Origin: Mesorhizobium sp. AR02
Lineage (GTDB): Bacteria; Pseudomonadota; Alphaproteobacteria; Rhizobiales; Rhizobiaceae
Length of the DNA: 64,000 bases
Direction: 5' to 3'
Assembly: GCF_024746835.1 (NCBI RefSeq)
Contig: NZ_CP080531.1
Span: 6,530,001 to 6,594,000 of the forward strand
Made by a program: the position numbers and the translations under genes. The notes beneath the pieces were generated by a model. The model did no database searches and had not been told where the DNA came from. It saw only the letters and a program-made list of their open reading frames with translations. This document shows, in pieces, positions 9,784-19,146 of the stretch. Within the stretch, counting starts at the first letter, position 1. Every line of letters starts with the position of its first letter.

Positions 9784-12240
9784 ATGGCTGGACGAGGCCG
9801 GGGCTTGGATCAGGGCGAGGACGCTGGTGTTGGCGTCAGCGAACGGTCCCTGTTTGCGATTCCACCGCCAACCTCACTGCCGCCATCGCCTCTTGTGCCT
9901 GCGCCCGGTAGCCAGCCGCTGCAGGCGGATATCCCAGCGCCACTTCCGTCCCCTGTCTCGGGCCGGATTGTGCGCGTCCGACGGCAGCTCGGCCAGGTTT
10001 CCTTACCTCGCCTGCGCCGCGGTGTGGCGACGGCAGCGGAGCTCGAGCTTGACCGAGGCATCGCCTTCCTGCTGGTGCCGGTCTGCCTGGCTGCTGGAGC
10101 GATCGGCTATTATTCGCTGGCGGCGGAGCCCGACTTTGCAAGACCTGTCGCGGTCGTCGTGCTGATGGCGATCTGCACGCTTGTCTCGCGCTCCTGGCCG
10201 AAAACCCATCTGGGCTTCATGGCGGCATTGTTGTGCGCGCTTGGCCTGCTTGCCGCCAAGGTCGAGACATGGCGAGTGGGCACCCAGATGCTGGGCTCGG
10301 AAATCTCGACTGAAGTGACCGGCCGCGTCGTCTCGCTCGACCGGATGGAGACTGGCCGCATCCGGCTGACCATAGACGTGACGTCGACCGCCCGGCCGAA
10401 ATTGCGCTATGCGCCGGAAAGGGTCCGGCTTTCGGCGCGAAATATCCCGGCGGACATGACTGCCGGCTCCCTGGTCACCGGCTATGCCAAACTGTTGCCG
10501 CCGACCGGCCCGGTGCGGCCGGACAGCTACGATTTCTCCTTCGACAGCTATTTCGCCGGCATTGGCGGCAGCGGCTTCTTTCTCGGCAATCCAAAGCTTG
10601 TCTCCGCCGAGGACGGTGAGATGCCTCTGTCAGCCCGCCTTTTCTCCGGGATAGAAAATGCCCGTGAAGCCATCGCCGACCATATCAGGGGCAGCATTGG
10701 AGGGGCCGAGGGCGAGATCGCCGCGGCGCTGATCGTTGGCGTCCGCGCGGGCATTCCCGACGAAATCAACGAGGCGATGCGGCGCACCGGCATCTATCAC
10801 ATCATCTCGATTTCCGGACTGCATATGGCGCTGGTTGCCGGCACCATCATGGGTCTGCTGCGCGGCGCCTTCGCGCTGTTTCCGGATTTTTCCGCGCGTC
10901 GGCCGGTGAAGAAATACGCGGCCGCCGCGGCCCTGTTCTCGATCGCCGCCTATCTCGTGATTTCGGGCGTCGTCGTCGCCGCCGAACGCAGCTTCATCAT
11001 GCTTGCGGTGATGCTGACTGCCGTCCTGTTCGATCGCGCGGCGCTGACCATGCGCAATCTGGCGATCTCGGCGATTGCCGTCATCGTGGTGTCGCCACAC
11101 GAAGTGGTCGGCCCGAGTTTCCAGATGTCGTTCGCGGCAACGGCTGCGCTGGTTGGCGCCTATGCCGGTTGGGCGGATCACCATTCGGGAAAGACAAGAC
11201 CGCCACCGCCAAAGCGATCCCTGCCAAGCTTTCTCACGCGAAAATTCCTGCTGGCGACAGGCGGATTGGCCATGACCTCCATCATCGCCGGCTGCGCCAC
11301 GGCGCTGTTTGCCATCTGGCATTTCCAGCGTGTGTCGCCGCTCAGCCTGTTCGCCAATCTGGCCGTCATGCCGATCGTCTCGCTGATTGTCATGCCTTTC
11401 GCTGTTCTCAGTTCGCTGGCGATGCCTTTCGGTGCCGATGGTCCCTTTCTTTACGTGATGGGCAAGGGCCTGACCGCAATGATCGCCATATCGGCCTGGA
11501 TATCGGAACGCTCGCCGGTCGACGCGGTCGGGCTGATTTCGCAGCAATCCGTCCTGCTGGTGACCATCGCCCTGGTCATCGCGACGATGGCGACGACCTG
11601 GCTGCGGCTCGCAGCGCTGCCATTCGCGCTTGCCGGCCTGTTGACGGTGTCGGATACGCGCACGCCGGATGTCTTGATCTCGGAAGATGCACGGCTGGTC
11701 GCGTTGCCGATCGGCGGTGGCGAACTCGCGGTCAGCCGGGCTCGTCCGAACGAATTCACCGTCGACAATTGGAAACGCGCGCTGGTGTCCGAAACCATCG
11801 TCGTGCCGGAAATGTTCAGCAAGGCGGAGGGGCAATTCGGCATTGCCGATGCCGTCAACCTGCCGCCGGGAGCGCCATTCTATTGCACGGATGGCGTCTG
11901 TCTTGCCCGGCACCCGTCCGGCGCGATCATTGCGCATGTCGAAGACCGCAAGGACACCTGGAAAGCCTGCGGTTTCGCCGATTTGATCGTCGTCAATGAC
12001 GCGACCGGCTATGACGCCTGCCACAATCCGCTGGTTCTCGTCGTCACCAAACGGCAACTGGCCCGTAAGGGCAGTGCCGCCGTCTTCTTTGACCGCCAAT
12101 CGGCGACCGGTCCGCCAATCGTCAGCTTCGCGGTGGACAGCCCGTATCGGCCTTGGCACGAGCAGCGAAAATTTTCGCGTGAGGCGAGGGGGCTGCCGCC
12201 CTATCAAAAACCCGAAGCGCCGACCGCTCCTGCTCAGTAG
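9784..12240 (+). CDS. comEC: ComEC/Rec2-family membrane channel protein
   Basis: ComEC forms the inner membrane channel for single-stranded DNA uptake in transformable bacteria. The protein (about 818 residues from the ATG at 9784; a GTG at 9766 is an alternative) has a Pro-rich N-terminus, early membrane helices, a DUF4131-like soluble region and a polytopic Competence domain with [20 protein letters not shown], typical of the family. The C-terminal 170 residues show no HxHxDH-type metallo-beta-lactamase motif, so the nuclease-like domain of full-length ComEC is absent or degenerate. Its 3' end overlaps convergent lexA by 7 bases. DNA uptake by this organism is not shown by the sequence. Confidence 0.88.
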   Translation: MAGRGRGLDQGEDAGVGVSERSLFAIPPPTSLPPSPLVPAPGSQPLQADIPAPLPSPVSGRIVRVRRQLGQVSLPRLRRGVATAAELELDRGIAFLLVPVCLAAGAIGYYSLAAEPDFARPVAVVVLMAICTLVSRSWPKTHLGFMAALLCALGLLAAKVETWRVGTQMLGSEISTEVTGRVVSLDRMETGRIRLTIDVTSTARPKLRYAPERVRLSARNIPADMTAGSLVTGYAKLLPPTGPVRPDSYDFSFDSYFAGIGGSGFFLGNPKLVSAEDGEMPLSARLFSGIENAREAIADHIRGSIGGAEGEIAAALIVGVRAGIPDEINEAMRRTGIYHIISISGLHMALVAGTIMGLLRGAFALFPDFSARRPVKKYAAAAALFSIAAYLVISGVVVAAERSFIMLAVMLTAVLFDRAALTMRNLAISAIAVIVVSPHEVVGPSFQMSFAATAALVGAYAGWADHHSGKTRPPPPKRSLPSFLTRKFLLATGGLAMTSIIAGCATALFAIWHFQRVSPLSLFANLAVMPIVSLIVMPFAVLSSLAMPFGADGPFLYVMGKGLTAMIAISAWISERSPVDAVGLISQQSVLLVTIALVIATMATTWLRLAALPFALAGLLTVSDTRTPDVLISEDARLVALPIGGGELAVSRARPNEFTVDNWKRALVSETIVVPEMFSKAEGQFGIADAVNLPPGAPFYCTDGVCLARHPSGAIIAHVEDRKDTWKACGFADLIVVNDATGYDACHNPLVLVVTKRQLARKGSAAVFFDRQSATGPPIVSFAVDSPYRPWHEQRKFSREARGLPPYQKPEAPTAPAQ

Positions 12241-12971
12241 CGCCGGATCAGCCCGACGAGCTTGCCTTGCACCTTGACCCTGTCCGGTCCGAAAATGCGC
12301 GTCTCGTAGGCAGGGTTGGCGGCTTCAAGCGCGATCGAGGCACCCTTGCGGCGGAACCGCTTCAATGTCGCTTCCTCCTCGTCGACCAGCGCCACGACGA
12401 TCTCGCCCGGGCTCGCCGTGTCGGCGTTGCGGATAATGACGGTGTCGCCATCGAAGATGCCGGCCTCGATCATCGAGTCGCCCTTGACCTCGAGCGCATA
12501 GTGCTCACCACCCATGATCATGTCCGGCGGCACCGAGATCGAATGCGTCTGATGCTGGATGGCATCGATCGGCACACCGGCGGCGATGCGGCCCATCACC
12601 GGGATCGACACCGCGGAAACCGCGTCGTCGTCGTTGCCGGCCGCCGGCAAGCGCGACGACGCCGGCTTGATCTGGCGGCCAAGGCCGCCCTGACCGAGAC
12701 TGCCCTGGATGACGCTCGGCGAGAATTTCTTTGCAGCATTGAGGCCGGGCGCGATCGAATCCGGCAGCCGCAGCACTTCCAGCGCCCGCGCCCGGTTGGG
12801 CAGCCGGCGAATGAAGCCGCGTTCCTCCAGCGCCGTGATCAGGCGATGGATGCCTGACTTGGAGGCGAGATCGAGCGCTTCCTTCATCTCGTCGAAGGAC
12901 GGTGGAATGCCGCTTTCCTTCAGCCGTTCATGAATGAACATCAAGAGTTCATGTTGCTTGCGCGTCAGCAT
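12234..12971 (-). CDS. lexA: SOS response repressor LexA
   Basis: LexA represses DNA damage genes and is inactivated by RecA-stimulated self-cleavage. The 245-residue protein has an N-terminal winged helix ([17 protein letters not shown], recognition region around residues 28-48), a long linker, and a C-terminal S24 peptidase domain. The cleavage site is Ala131-Gly132 in GRIAAGVPI, the nucleophile is Ser166 in KGDSMIEAG and the base is Lys204 in ATLKRF. The frame is open upstream to 13061, but the canonical start is MLTRKQ at 12971. A LexA box lies 70 bases upstream of the start, consistent with autoregulation. The 3' end overlaps comEC. Confidence 0.97.
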   Translation of the reverse strand: MLTRKQHELLMFIHERLKESGIPPSFDEMKEALDLASKSGIHRLITALEERGFIRRLPNRARALEVLRLPDSIAPGLNAAKKFSPSVIQGSLGQGGLGRQIKPASSRLPAAGNDDDAVSAVSIPVMGRIAAGVPIDAIQHQTHSISVPPDMIMGGEHYALEVKGDSMIEAGIFDGDTVIIRNADTASPGEIVVALVDEEEATLKRFRRKGASIALEAANPAYETRIFGPDRVKVQGKLVGLIRRY

Positions 12972-13349
12972 GGCGGCCCCCAAGGCTTGAACAAAGGGTC
13001 TGAACCAGAATCGAAAAACAAACCCAGAACAAACACTATCTGTTCCAGTTGTGTTCTGCAACCGTTTAAAGTTTAGTGAATTTGTTAAGACGCCTGAAAT
13101 TTTTTGCCCCTGGCAGCGGGCGGCAGTCGACCACCTCCGCCTCCGCCGCGCGCATTGAAATTGTTTTGGTTAATGGCCTGTGGCCTACCCCAGGATGCGG
13201 TTTGGCATCAGGCCTTCGAAAGGCGTTCACGGGGTGGATTTGTATGGTTTATCGATCCATTTCCAGCGGAACGAAACGAAACCAAAATGCCAACAATCGC
13301 GGGCTTCGGGGCGGGTACGGGCCGCGGGGATCTGGACGCCACGCAAGCG
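12972..13349. other. Gene-free stretch between gntR 3' end and lexA 5' end
   Basis: These 378 bases hold the lexA 5' leader and SOS operator (about 12972-13060). The remaining roughly 290 bases show no convincing ORF, RNA gene or strong terminator. It is the junction between the housekeeping block and the kynurenine island. Confidence 0.6.
13042..13056. promoter_or_regulatory. LexA (SOS) box upstream of lexA
   Basis: GTTC, seven bases, then GTTC: an exact match to the alphaproteobacterial LexA recognition pattern GTTC-N7-GTTC. A second, imperfect copy on the opposite strand (GTTC-N7-GTTT) ends at 13030 and lies between the box and the gene. The position, 70-85 bases upstream of the lexA ATG, suits autorepression. 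Confidence 0.8.
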
Positions 13350-14117
13350 TCATCCGGAAACCGCTTTCAGGCTGCCGGCGCGGGCGGCGTAGGTGCCACT
13401 GTCTTCGCTGTGAACATAGACGTGCAGCGTGTAGCCGATATGCGCGGTCATGAGTGCCTTTGCCCGCTCGACGTCGCGATCGAGTGCCGCTTCCATGATT
13501 GCGGTGTGATGCTCGATCGCGATCGCCTCGCGCAGAGCGTCCATGGCCTCGCCATAGCCGTGCTTGAGGCCGGCCGCCGCCCGCAATGTCGGCGCCAGGC
13601 CGAGAAAACGATGATGCCGCCGCAGCTGATCGGCGATGGTCGAGCGGAACCGTAACAGCCAGTTGGACGTCGCCGCGCTCAACAGCGCCGCGTGAAAGGC
13701 CTCGTGGCTCTCGTCCCACTTGTCGACGGCCGCATCCGAGGGGTCGTCGACCGCAGTCTTGCAGCGGGAGAGCCGGTAATGAGCGGTGACAACCGCGTCC
13801 TCCCATTCCCTACCGCCGTTCGCGATCGATTCCAGGAACAGCGGCATTTCGACAACCAGCCTTGCGCGCGCCAGGTCCTCGAGCTCGGCCCGCGACACGG
13901 GAGCGACGGCAAAGCCGCGATTGCTGATGGCGGTGACCAGGCGCTCGGCTTCAAGTCGGGACAAAGCCTCACGCAGTGGCGTCCAGCCGACGCCATATAT
14001 GCCGCGCAGTGCGCTCAGCTTGAGCGGCGCTCCTGGCATGAGGCGGGTGGTCAGGATATCGCGCCGCAGCAGCTGATAGGCCGCCTCCGTCTTGGTGGAG
14101 TTATTCTGATCCTGCAT
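13350..14117 (-). CDS. GntR/FCD-family transcriptional regulator
   Basis: A 255-residue regulator with an N-terminal winged helix-turn-helix of the GntR type (AYQLLRRDILTTRLMPGAPL, then TPLREALSRLEAERLV). A C-terminal all-helical FCD ligand-binding domain follows, with the usual spaced Asp/His residues (for example DESHEAFHAALL). The ATG at 14117 is preferred because GGAAAG precedes it; the frame extends upstream to 14174. It is divergent from a TrpXYZ-like importer and kynureninase operon, with two palindromic ATTATATAT elements between, one overlapping its own -10 region. I infer a repressor of the importer/kyn genes that senses tryptophan, kynurenine or anthranilate; the ligand is unproven. 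Confidence 0.9.
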   Translation of the reverse strand: MQDQNNSTKTEAAYQLLRRDILTTRLMPGAPLKLSALRGIYGVGWTPLREALSRLEAERLVTAISNRGFAVAPVSRAELEDLARARLVVEMPLFLESIANGGREWEDAVVTAHYRLSRCKTAVDDPSDAAVDKWDESHEAFHAALLSAATSNWLLRFRSTIADQLRRHHRFLGLAPTLRAAAGLKHGYGEAMDALREAIAIEHHTAIMEAALDRDVERAKALMTAHIGYTLHVYVHSEDSGTYAARAGSLKAVSG

Positions 14118-14147
14118 CACTTTCCGTCCATCATCAGGCTTGCGAAA

Positions 14148-14188
14148 ATTATATATCATGTGAAGGCATGGCAAGAATTATATATAAT
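14148..14188. promoter_or_regulatory. Paired AT-rich palindromic operators between gntR and the ABC importer
   Basis: ATTATATATAAT at 14177-14188 is a perfect 12-bp palindrome, and ATTATATATCAT at 14148-14159 is a near copy. Their centres are 29 bp apart. On the minus strand TATAAT (14153 to 14148) could be the gntR -10, so operator and promoter overlap. On the plus strand the right operator abuts a TTGACA box. This layout suggests that one GntR protein controls both directions. Confidence 0.65.
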
Positions 14189-14190
14189 GT

Positions 14191-14219
14191 TTGACAGGCG
14201 CTGAGGGACTGACCATGAT
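14191..14219 (+). promoter_or_regulatory. Candidate sigma-70 promoter of the kyn importer operon
   Basis: TTGACA (14191-14196), a 17-base spacer, then CATGAT (14214-14219). The -35 is perfect and the -10 is weak. Transcription would start about 45 bases upstream of the substrate-binding protein gene and immediately downstream of the palindromic operator. Confidence 0.5.
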
Positions 14220-14269
14220 CGCCGCAGTTGCCGCCCGGGAGCGGCGCCGATCAAATCTGGGAGGAAATG

Positions 14270-15256
14270 ATGTTGAAGTCGAAATCCGCTTGGCTGTCGG
14301 GCTTGGCCCTGGCAGGCGCGTTGATGGTCAGTGCAGGCAGTGCCGCGGCCGATCAGATACGCATCGGCATCGCCAATTTCGGCGAGCATCCACAGCTCAA
14401 CGCCGCCATAGCCGGCTTCAAGAAGGCGTTGACGGACAATGGCTTCGTCGAGGGCAAGGACGTCGTCTACACGGAGAGCCATACCAATTTCGATGCATCG
14501 CTGGTGCCGCAGATGATCGCCAAGCTGCAGGCGGAGCAGCCCAAGCTGATCTACACCATCACCACGCCGGTCTCGCAGATCGCCAAGAAGGCGCTCGCCG
14601 GTTCCGGCATTCCGATCGTCTTTGCCGCGGTCACCGATCCGGTGGCGGCCAAGCTGGTGCCGTCGTGGGACGCCGGCGACGAAGGCATGACCGGCGCCAG
14701 CGATCTGCAGGATGTCGCCGCGGTGATGGCCTTCACCAAGAAGCTGCTGCCGAACGCCAAGCGCTTTGGCGTGCCTTACAATCCAGGCGAGGCCAACGAC
14801 GTTGCCTTGGTCGAAAAGATCAAGGCGGCGGCGCCCGCAGCCGGCTTCGAGGTCGTGGAAGTCGGCATCGACAACGTCAATGACATCCAGCAGCGCATCG
14901 CTTCGCTCGCCGGCAAGGCAGACGTGATCTACGGCCCGGCCTCGAACCTGATCCAGCCGGCGATCGCCGCCGTCTCCGCGGCCGCTCGCCAGGCCGGTAT
15001 CCCGATCGTCAACTCCGATGACAGCGCGGTCCGCAACGGCACCGTACCGGCAAGCTTCGCGGTCAATTACACGCAGGTCGGCATCAACGCCGGCAACATC
15101 GCCGCCGAGATCCTCAAGGGCAAGGATACCAAGACGATCGCACCGTCGCGCCCCGCCTATAAGGATCACATGGCAACGATTTCCCGCAAGGCGATGGCTG
15201 CGTTCGGCATCGAGATACCGGCATCGATGGCCGATTGCGGCTGCATCGTCGACTGA
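14270..15256 (+). CDS. ABC importer substrate-binding protein (TrpX-like family)
   Basis: A 328-residue periplasmic binding protein. Residues 1-25 form a signal peptide (SGLALAGALMVSAGSAAA, cleavage before DQIRIGIANF). The rest matches the ABC_sub_bind family (PF04392), which includes streptococcal TrpX, by the pattern of HPQLNAAIAGFKKALTDNGF, TPVSQIAKKAL, VFAAVTDPVAAKLV and PASNLIQPAI. GGGAGG lies just before the ATG at 14270; a second ATG is three bases upstream. ATPase and permease genes follow, then kynureninase. From this context I infer uptake of tryptophan, kynurenine or a related aromatic compound; the family also serves other substrates. Confidence 0.85.
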   Translation: MLKSKSAWLSGLALAGALMVSAGSAAADQIRIGIANFGEHPQLNAAIAGFKKALTDNGFVEGKDVVYTESHTNFDASLVPQMIAKLQAEQPKLIYTITTPVSQIAKKALAGSGIPIVFAAVTDPVAAKLVPSWDAGDEGMTGASDLQDVAAVMAFTKKLLPNAKRFGVPYNPGEANDVALVEKIKAAAPAAGFEVVEVGIDNVNDIQQRIASLAGKADVIYGPASNLIQPAIAAVSAAARQAGIPIVNSDDSAVRNGTVPASFAVNYTQVGINAGNIAAEILKGKDTKTIAPSRPAYKDHMATISRKAMAAFGIEIPASMADCGCIVD

Positions 15257-15267
15257 CATCGGGCTGC

Positions 15268-15297
15268 AAGGGTGACGGCGTTGGCGCCGTCGCCCTT
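15268..15297 (+). other. Intercistronic stem-loop after the binding-protein gene
   Basis: AAGGGTGACGGCG pairs with CGCCGTCGCCCTT over 13 positions, with one U-G wobble, around a TTGG loop. It sits 11 bases after the stop and 17 bases before the ATPase start, with no T-run. Such hairpins after binding-protein genes typically protect the 5' message and lower expression of downstream transporter genes. Confidence 0.65.
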
Positions 15298-15314
15298 CAA
15301 GTCAGGGAGGAACG

Positions 15315-16094
15315 ATGCTCGAGATCCGATCCGCGCGCAAAGTATTCTACAGGGGCCAGGCCGACGAGAAGGTCGCGCTGGACGGTCTCAGCCTGTCATT
15401 GGCCACAGGCGAGTTCGGCATCGTCATCGGCTCCAACGGAGCCGGCAAGAGCAGCATGCTCAACGCCATTTCCGGAGCACTTGTCCTGGATTCCGGCAAG
15501 ATCCTGATCAACGACGCCGACGTGACAGCTATGCCGGTGTACAAGCGCGCGACAAGATTGGCGCGCGTCTTCCAGGATCCGATGCGCGGCACCGCCGCCA
15601 GCATGACCGTGGCGGAGAACATGTTGCTCGCCGATCTGCGCAGCCACAAACGCACGCTGCGGCAAGGGCTGAACGCCGCGCGGCTTGCGTCCTACAAGGA
15701 GCGCCTGTCGATATTGGGCCTCGGTCTGGAAAATCGTCTCGATACCCGCGTCGATCTGCTCTCGGGCGGGCAGAGGCAGTCGCTGTCGCTGATCATGGCA
15801 GTCGGCGGATCGCCGGACCTGCTGCTGCTCGACGAGCATACCGCGGCACTCGATCCGCGCACGGCCGAGATCGTCATGCAGGCGACGGTGCGCGCGGTCA
15901 ATGCGCTGAAGCTGACCACCCTGATGGTGACCCACAACATGCAGCACGCCGTCGACTATGGCAGCCGGGTGATCATGCTCGACGCGGGCCGGGTCCTCCT
16001 GGAGGTCACCGGCGAGGAGAAGGCGAGGGTCACGGTTCTCGACCTGATCGGCCATTTTTCCATCAAGACCGACCGCATGTTGCTGGCGAGCTGA
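15315..16094 (+). CDS. ABC importer ATPase (TrpZ-like)
   Basis: A 259-residue cytoplasmic ATPase that would power the importer. Walker A is GSNGAGKSS near residues 39-47, the signature is LLSGGQRQSLSL and Walker B is LLLLDEHTAALD; a switch histidine lies in MVTHNMQHAVDYG. GGGAGG precedes the ATG. The Q-loop region reads RVFQDPMRGTAASMTVAEN, a pattern shared by the group that pairs with BPD_transp_2 permeases and PF04392 binding proteins. Six bases separate its stop from the permease start. Confidence 0.9.
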   Translation: MLEIRSARKVFYRGQADEKVALDGLSLSLATGEFGIVIGSNGAGKSSMLNAISGALVLDSGKILINDADVTAMPVYKRATRLARVFQDPMRGTAASMTVAENMLLADLRSHKRTLRQGLNAARLASYKERLSILGLGLENRLDTRVDLLSGGQRQSLSLIMAVGGSPDLLLLDEHTAALDPRTAEIVMQATVRAVNALKLTTLMVTHNMQHAVDYGSRVIMLDAGRVLLEVTGEEKARVTVLDLIGHFSIKTDRMLLAS

Positions 16095-16100
16095 TCATCA

Positions 16101-17023
16101 TGGGTTTTGTTCAGGACGTTCTCACCAGCTTCGTCGCGATCATGCCGGTGACCCTGGCGCAAAGCCTGATCCTGGCCTTTGTCGTGCTCGGCATCATGAT
16201 CCCGTTTCGCATGCTCAATTTTCCCGATCTCACCAGCGAAGGCGCCTTTCCGCTGGGCGGCTGCGTCTGCGGCGTCCTGCTGGCTGCCGGTGCATCGCCG
16301 CTGCTCTGCATCATGGTCGCATTCGTGGCGGGCTTCGCGGCGGGCTGCTGCACGGCCTTCATCCATCTGCGCTTCCGCATCCACACGCTTCTTGCGGGTA
16401 TCCTGATGATGACGATGCTTTACAGCATCAACCTGCGCATCATGGGCAAGTCCAATCTTTCCGTCTTCGGCTCGCCCGCCGTGTTCGACTGGGTACCGTT
16501 CGCGCGGCCAGGTTTCCCGGCCAGCAAGATCGTTGTCGCGGGTCTTCTCGCGCTCGTCGTCTTCGCATCGCTCTACATGTTCTTCAGGACCGAGAAGGGC
16601 ACTGCCGTGCGCGCCGTCGGCGCCAATCCTGACATGGCCGAGGCTCAAGGCATCAATGTCTGGGCGGCGACCATAGGCGGTGTCGGGCTGGCGAGCGCGT
16701 TTTCGGCATCGAGCGGCGCGCTGATGGTGCAGTCGCAGGGATTTGCCGACGTTAATATGGGGCTGGGCATCCTCATCAACGGCCTTGCCGCGCTGATGAT
16801 CGGCGAAGCGGTCGTCGGCAAGCAGACGGTCTGGCGTCAGCTGCTGGCGCCTTTCGCCGGCGCGATCATCTATTACCAGCTGGTGTCGTTCTGCCTTGCC
16901 GCCGGCATGCCGCCTCCCGACCTGAAGCTTGCCACGGGCCTGTTCGTGCTTGCCATGCTTGCTCTGCCCAGCCTCAAGCGGGGCCGGGGACCCGCACCGG
17001 CTCGCGAAGCCATCCGTGAATAA
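16101..17023 (+). CDS. ABC importer permease (TrpY-like, BPD_transp_2 family)
   Basis: A 307-residue integral membrane permease with eight or more hydrophobic segments (for example LILAFVVLGIMIPFRM and IVVAGLLALVVFASLYMFF). It has the conserved cytoplasmic loop GTAVRAVGANPDMAEAQGI, which contacts the ATPase. A single permease gene implies a homodimer. The start at MGFVQDV is six bases after the ATPase stop. Kynureninase follows after 22 bases, so importer and enzyme are probably cotranscribed. Confidence 0.88.
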
Positions 17024-17045
17024 TTACGGCGTAAATAACCAGGGA

Positions 17046-18305
17046 ATGTCACAAATCATGCGTGCAACGCTCGATCTCGCAGCAGTCGAAGCCATGGATG
17101 CGGCGGATCCGCTGCGCGCCATGCGCGACCGGTTCATTTTGCCGGAAGGTGTAATCTATCTCGACGGCAATTCGCTGGGCGCCGCGGCACCCGCTGTCTT
17201 CAACGAGCTGCAAAAGGCCGCGACGCAGGAGTGGGCGCAGGACCTCATCCGTGCCTGGAACACGGCCGGCTGGTTCGATATGCCGGTCGCGCTTGGCGAT
17301 CAGCTGGGGCGCCTGATCGGAGCGGCGGCCAGCCAGACTGTGGTCTGCGATACGACCTCGATCAACATCTATAAGGTACTGCATGCCGCGCTCGGCATGC
17401 GGCCGGACCGCTCGGTCATCGTCGCCGAGGGCGACAGCTTTCCAACTGATCTCTACATGGCCGAAGGCGTGGCCTCGACGCGGCCGGGCACGGTGCTGCG
17501 GCTCGAGGGCGTCGATGCTCCGACCATTGAAGAGCTGATCGACGAGCGCGTCGCCGTCATCTTGGTCAACCACGTCAATTACAAATCCGGCCAGCTGCGC
17601 GACATGGCCGCGCTGACGCGCAAGGCCCACCAGGCCGGCGCGCTGATCGTCTGGGATCTCTGCCACACGGCCGGTGCGCTGCCGGTCGAGCTCGACAGCG
17701 CCAATGCCGATTTCGCCATTGGCTGCACCTACAAATATCTCAATGGCGGCCCGGGCGCGCCCGCCTTCATCTATGCCGCAACACGCCACCACGAGGATGT
17801 TCGCCAGCCACTCAGCGGCTGGTGGGGCCATGCACGGCCGTTCGCCTTTGAACAGGGCTATGCGGCCGGCAGCGGCATCCGCCGGTTCCTGTGCGGCACG
17901 CAGCCGGTGCTGTCGATGCGGGCGCTGAAAGGAGCGCTGGATATCTGGGACGATGTGGACATGGCGGCGGTACGCAAGAAGAGCATTGCCTTGACCGAGC
18001 TGTTCATACATCTCGTCGAAGCCAGATGCGGCGCCTACGGCCTCGAACTGGAAAGCCCGCGCGACGGCAACGCGCGCGGCAGCCAGGTGTCGTTCCTCCA
18101 CCCGCATGGCTATCAGGTGATGCGGGCCCTGATCGAGCGCGGCGTGATCGGCGATTTCCGCGCGCCGTCAACCATCCGCTTCGGCTTCACGCCGCTTTAT
18201 GTCGGCTACAGGGACGTCTGGCAGGCGGTCGAGGTGCTGGCGGACATCCTGCGCACCGGCGCGTGGCAGGACGCCCGCTTCGCGGTCAAGACGGCAGTGA
18301 CTTAA
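17046..18305 (+). CDS. kynU: Kynureninase
   Basis: This PLP enzyme hydrolyses L-kynurenine to anthranilate and L-alanine (or 3-hydroxykynurenine to 3-hydroxyanthranilate). The 419-residue protein has the N-terminal FILPEGVIYLDGNSLGA segment and the PLP lysine Lys230 in CTYKYLNGGPGAP. SGWWGHARPFAFEQGY and the C-terminal IRFGFTPLYVGYRDVW are family patterns. The ATG at 17046 directly abuts AGGGA, so the ATG at 17058 is possible. It is the last gene of the importer operon and ends 4 bases from the convergent kynA stop. Confidence 0.95.
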   Translation: MSQIMRATLDLAAVEAMDAADPLRAMRDRFILPEGVIYLDGNSLGAAAPAVFNELQKAATQEWAQDLIRAWNTAGWFDMPVALGDQLGRLIGAAASQTVVCDTTSINIYKVLHAALGMRPDRSVIVAEGDSFPTDLYMAEGVASTRPGTVLRLEGVDAPTIEELIDERVAVILVNHVNYKSGQLRDMAALTRKAHQAGALIVWDLCHTAGALPVELDSANADFAIGCTYKYLNGGPGAPAFIYAATRHHEDVRQPLSGWWGHARPFAFEQGYAAGSGIRRFLCGTQPVLSMRALKGALDIWDDVDMAAVRKKSIALTELFIHLVEARCGAYGLELESPRDGNARGSQVSFLHPHGYQVMRALIERGVIGDFRAPSTIRFGFTPLYVGYRDVWQAVEVLADILRTGAWQDARFAVKTAVT

Positions 18306-18309
18306 GACG

Positions 18310-19146
18310 TCAGAGCCGGGTGCGAACCGTCCACAGCTCGGGAAACAGGACGACCTCGAGCATCTTCTTCAGATAGGACGCGCCTGAGGTGCCGCCGGTG
18401 CCGCGCTTCAGGCCGATGATGCGCTCGACCGTGGTGACGTGGTTGAAGCGCCAGCGGCGGAAATAGTCCTCGAAATCGACCAGCTTCTCGGCCAGTTCAT
18501 AAAACATCCAGTAGCGCTGAGGATCGCGGTAGACGGTCTGCCAGGCGACCAGGACCTCTTCGTTCTCGGTGCGGGTTTCGCGCCAGTCGGTACGCTTGGC
18601 GTCGGCGCCGATGTCGAATCCATTGCGCGCCAAAAGCAGCAGCGCTTCGTCATAGAGTGATGGTTCGGCCAGGATCGCTTCCAGCTTGCCGCTGAGGTCC
18701 GGCCGGTGCTTGTGGGGGCCGAGCATTGCGAGGTTGCGGTTGCCGGCCATGAATTCGATGGCGCGGTATTGCCAGGACTGGAAGCCGGAGGACTGACCGA
18801 GCGCGTCGCGGAATTCGGTGTACTCGCTTGGCGTCATCGTGCGCAGCACGTCCCAAGCGTTGTTGAGCTGTTCGAAGATGCGGGCGACGCGCGATAGCAT
18901 CTTGAAGCTCGGCTCGAGCCGGTCGGCGCGGATGGAGCGGATCGCCGCTCCGATCTCGTGCAAAGCGAGCTTCATCCAGAGTTCCGAGGTCTGGTGCTGG
19001 ATGATGAACAGCATCTCGTCATGTGCCGACGACAGCGGCGTCTGTGCCTCCAGCACTTTCTCGAGATGGAGATAGTCGCTGTAGGACATACGCTCCTTGA
19101 ACGACATCTGTGCGCCTTCGGACGCCGGATCGTAGGGTTCGCTCAA
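18310..19146 (-). CDS. kynA: Tryptophan 2,3-dioxygenase (TTG start)
   Basis: This heme enzyme opens the indole ring of L-tryptophan to give N-formylkynurenine. The 278-residue protein shows the family blocks [19 protein letters not shown] (distal side, substrate contact), [11 protein letters not shown] and [16 protein letters not shown], which contains the proximal heme histidine. No ATG fits the conserved N-terminus [15 protein letters not shown] at 19146, preceded by GGAGA six bases earlier and overlapping the ligase stop (TTGA), fits the expected N-terminus; an ATG at 19107 would remove 13 residues. It is translationally coupled to the upstream AMP-forming ligase. Confidence 0.95.
   Translation of the reverse strand: MSEPYDPASEGAQMSFKERMSYSDYLHLEKVLEAQTPLSSAHDEMLFIIQHQTSELWMKLALHEIGAAIRSIRADRLEPSFKMLSRVARIFEQLNNAWDVLRTMTPSEYTEFRDALGQSSGFQSWQYRAIEFMAGNRNLAMLGPHKHRPDLSGKLEAILAEPSLYDEALLLLARNGFDIGADAKRTDWRETRTENEEVLVAWQTVYRDPQRYWMFYELAEKLVDFEDYFRRWRFNHVTTVERIIGLKRGTGGTSGASYLKKMLEVVLFPELWTVRTRL

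Noticed and set aside
10630..12207. 525-codon minus-strand frame opposite comEC
   Set aside because: Low-complexity Arg/Asp/His-rich translation with no recognisable domain; comEC is the real gene.
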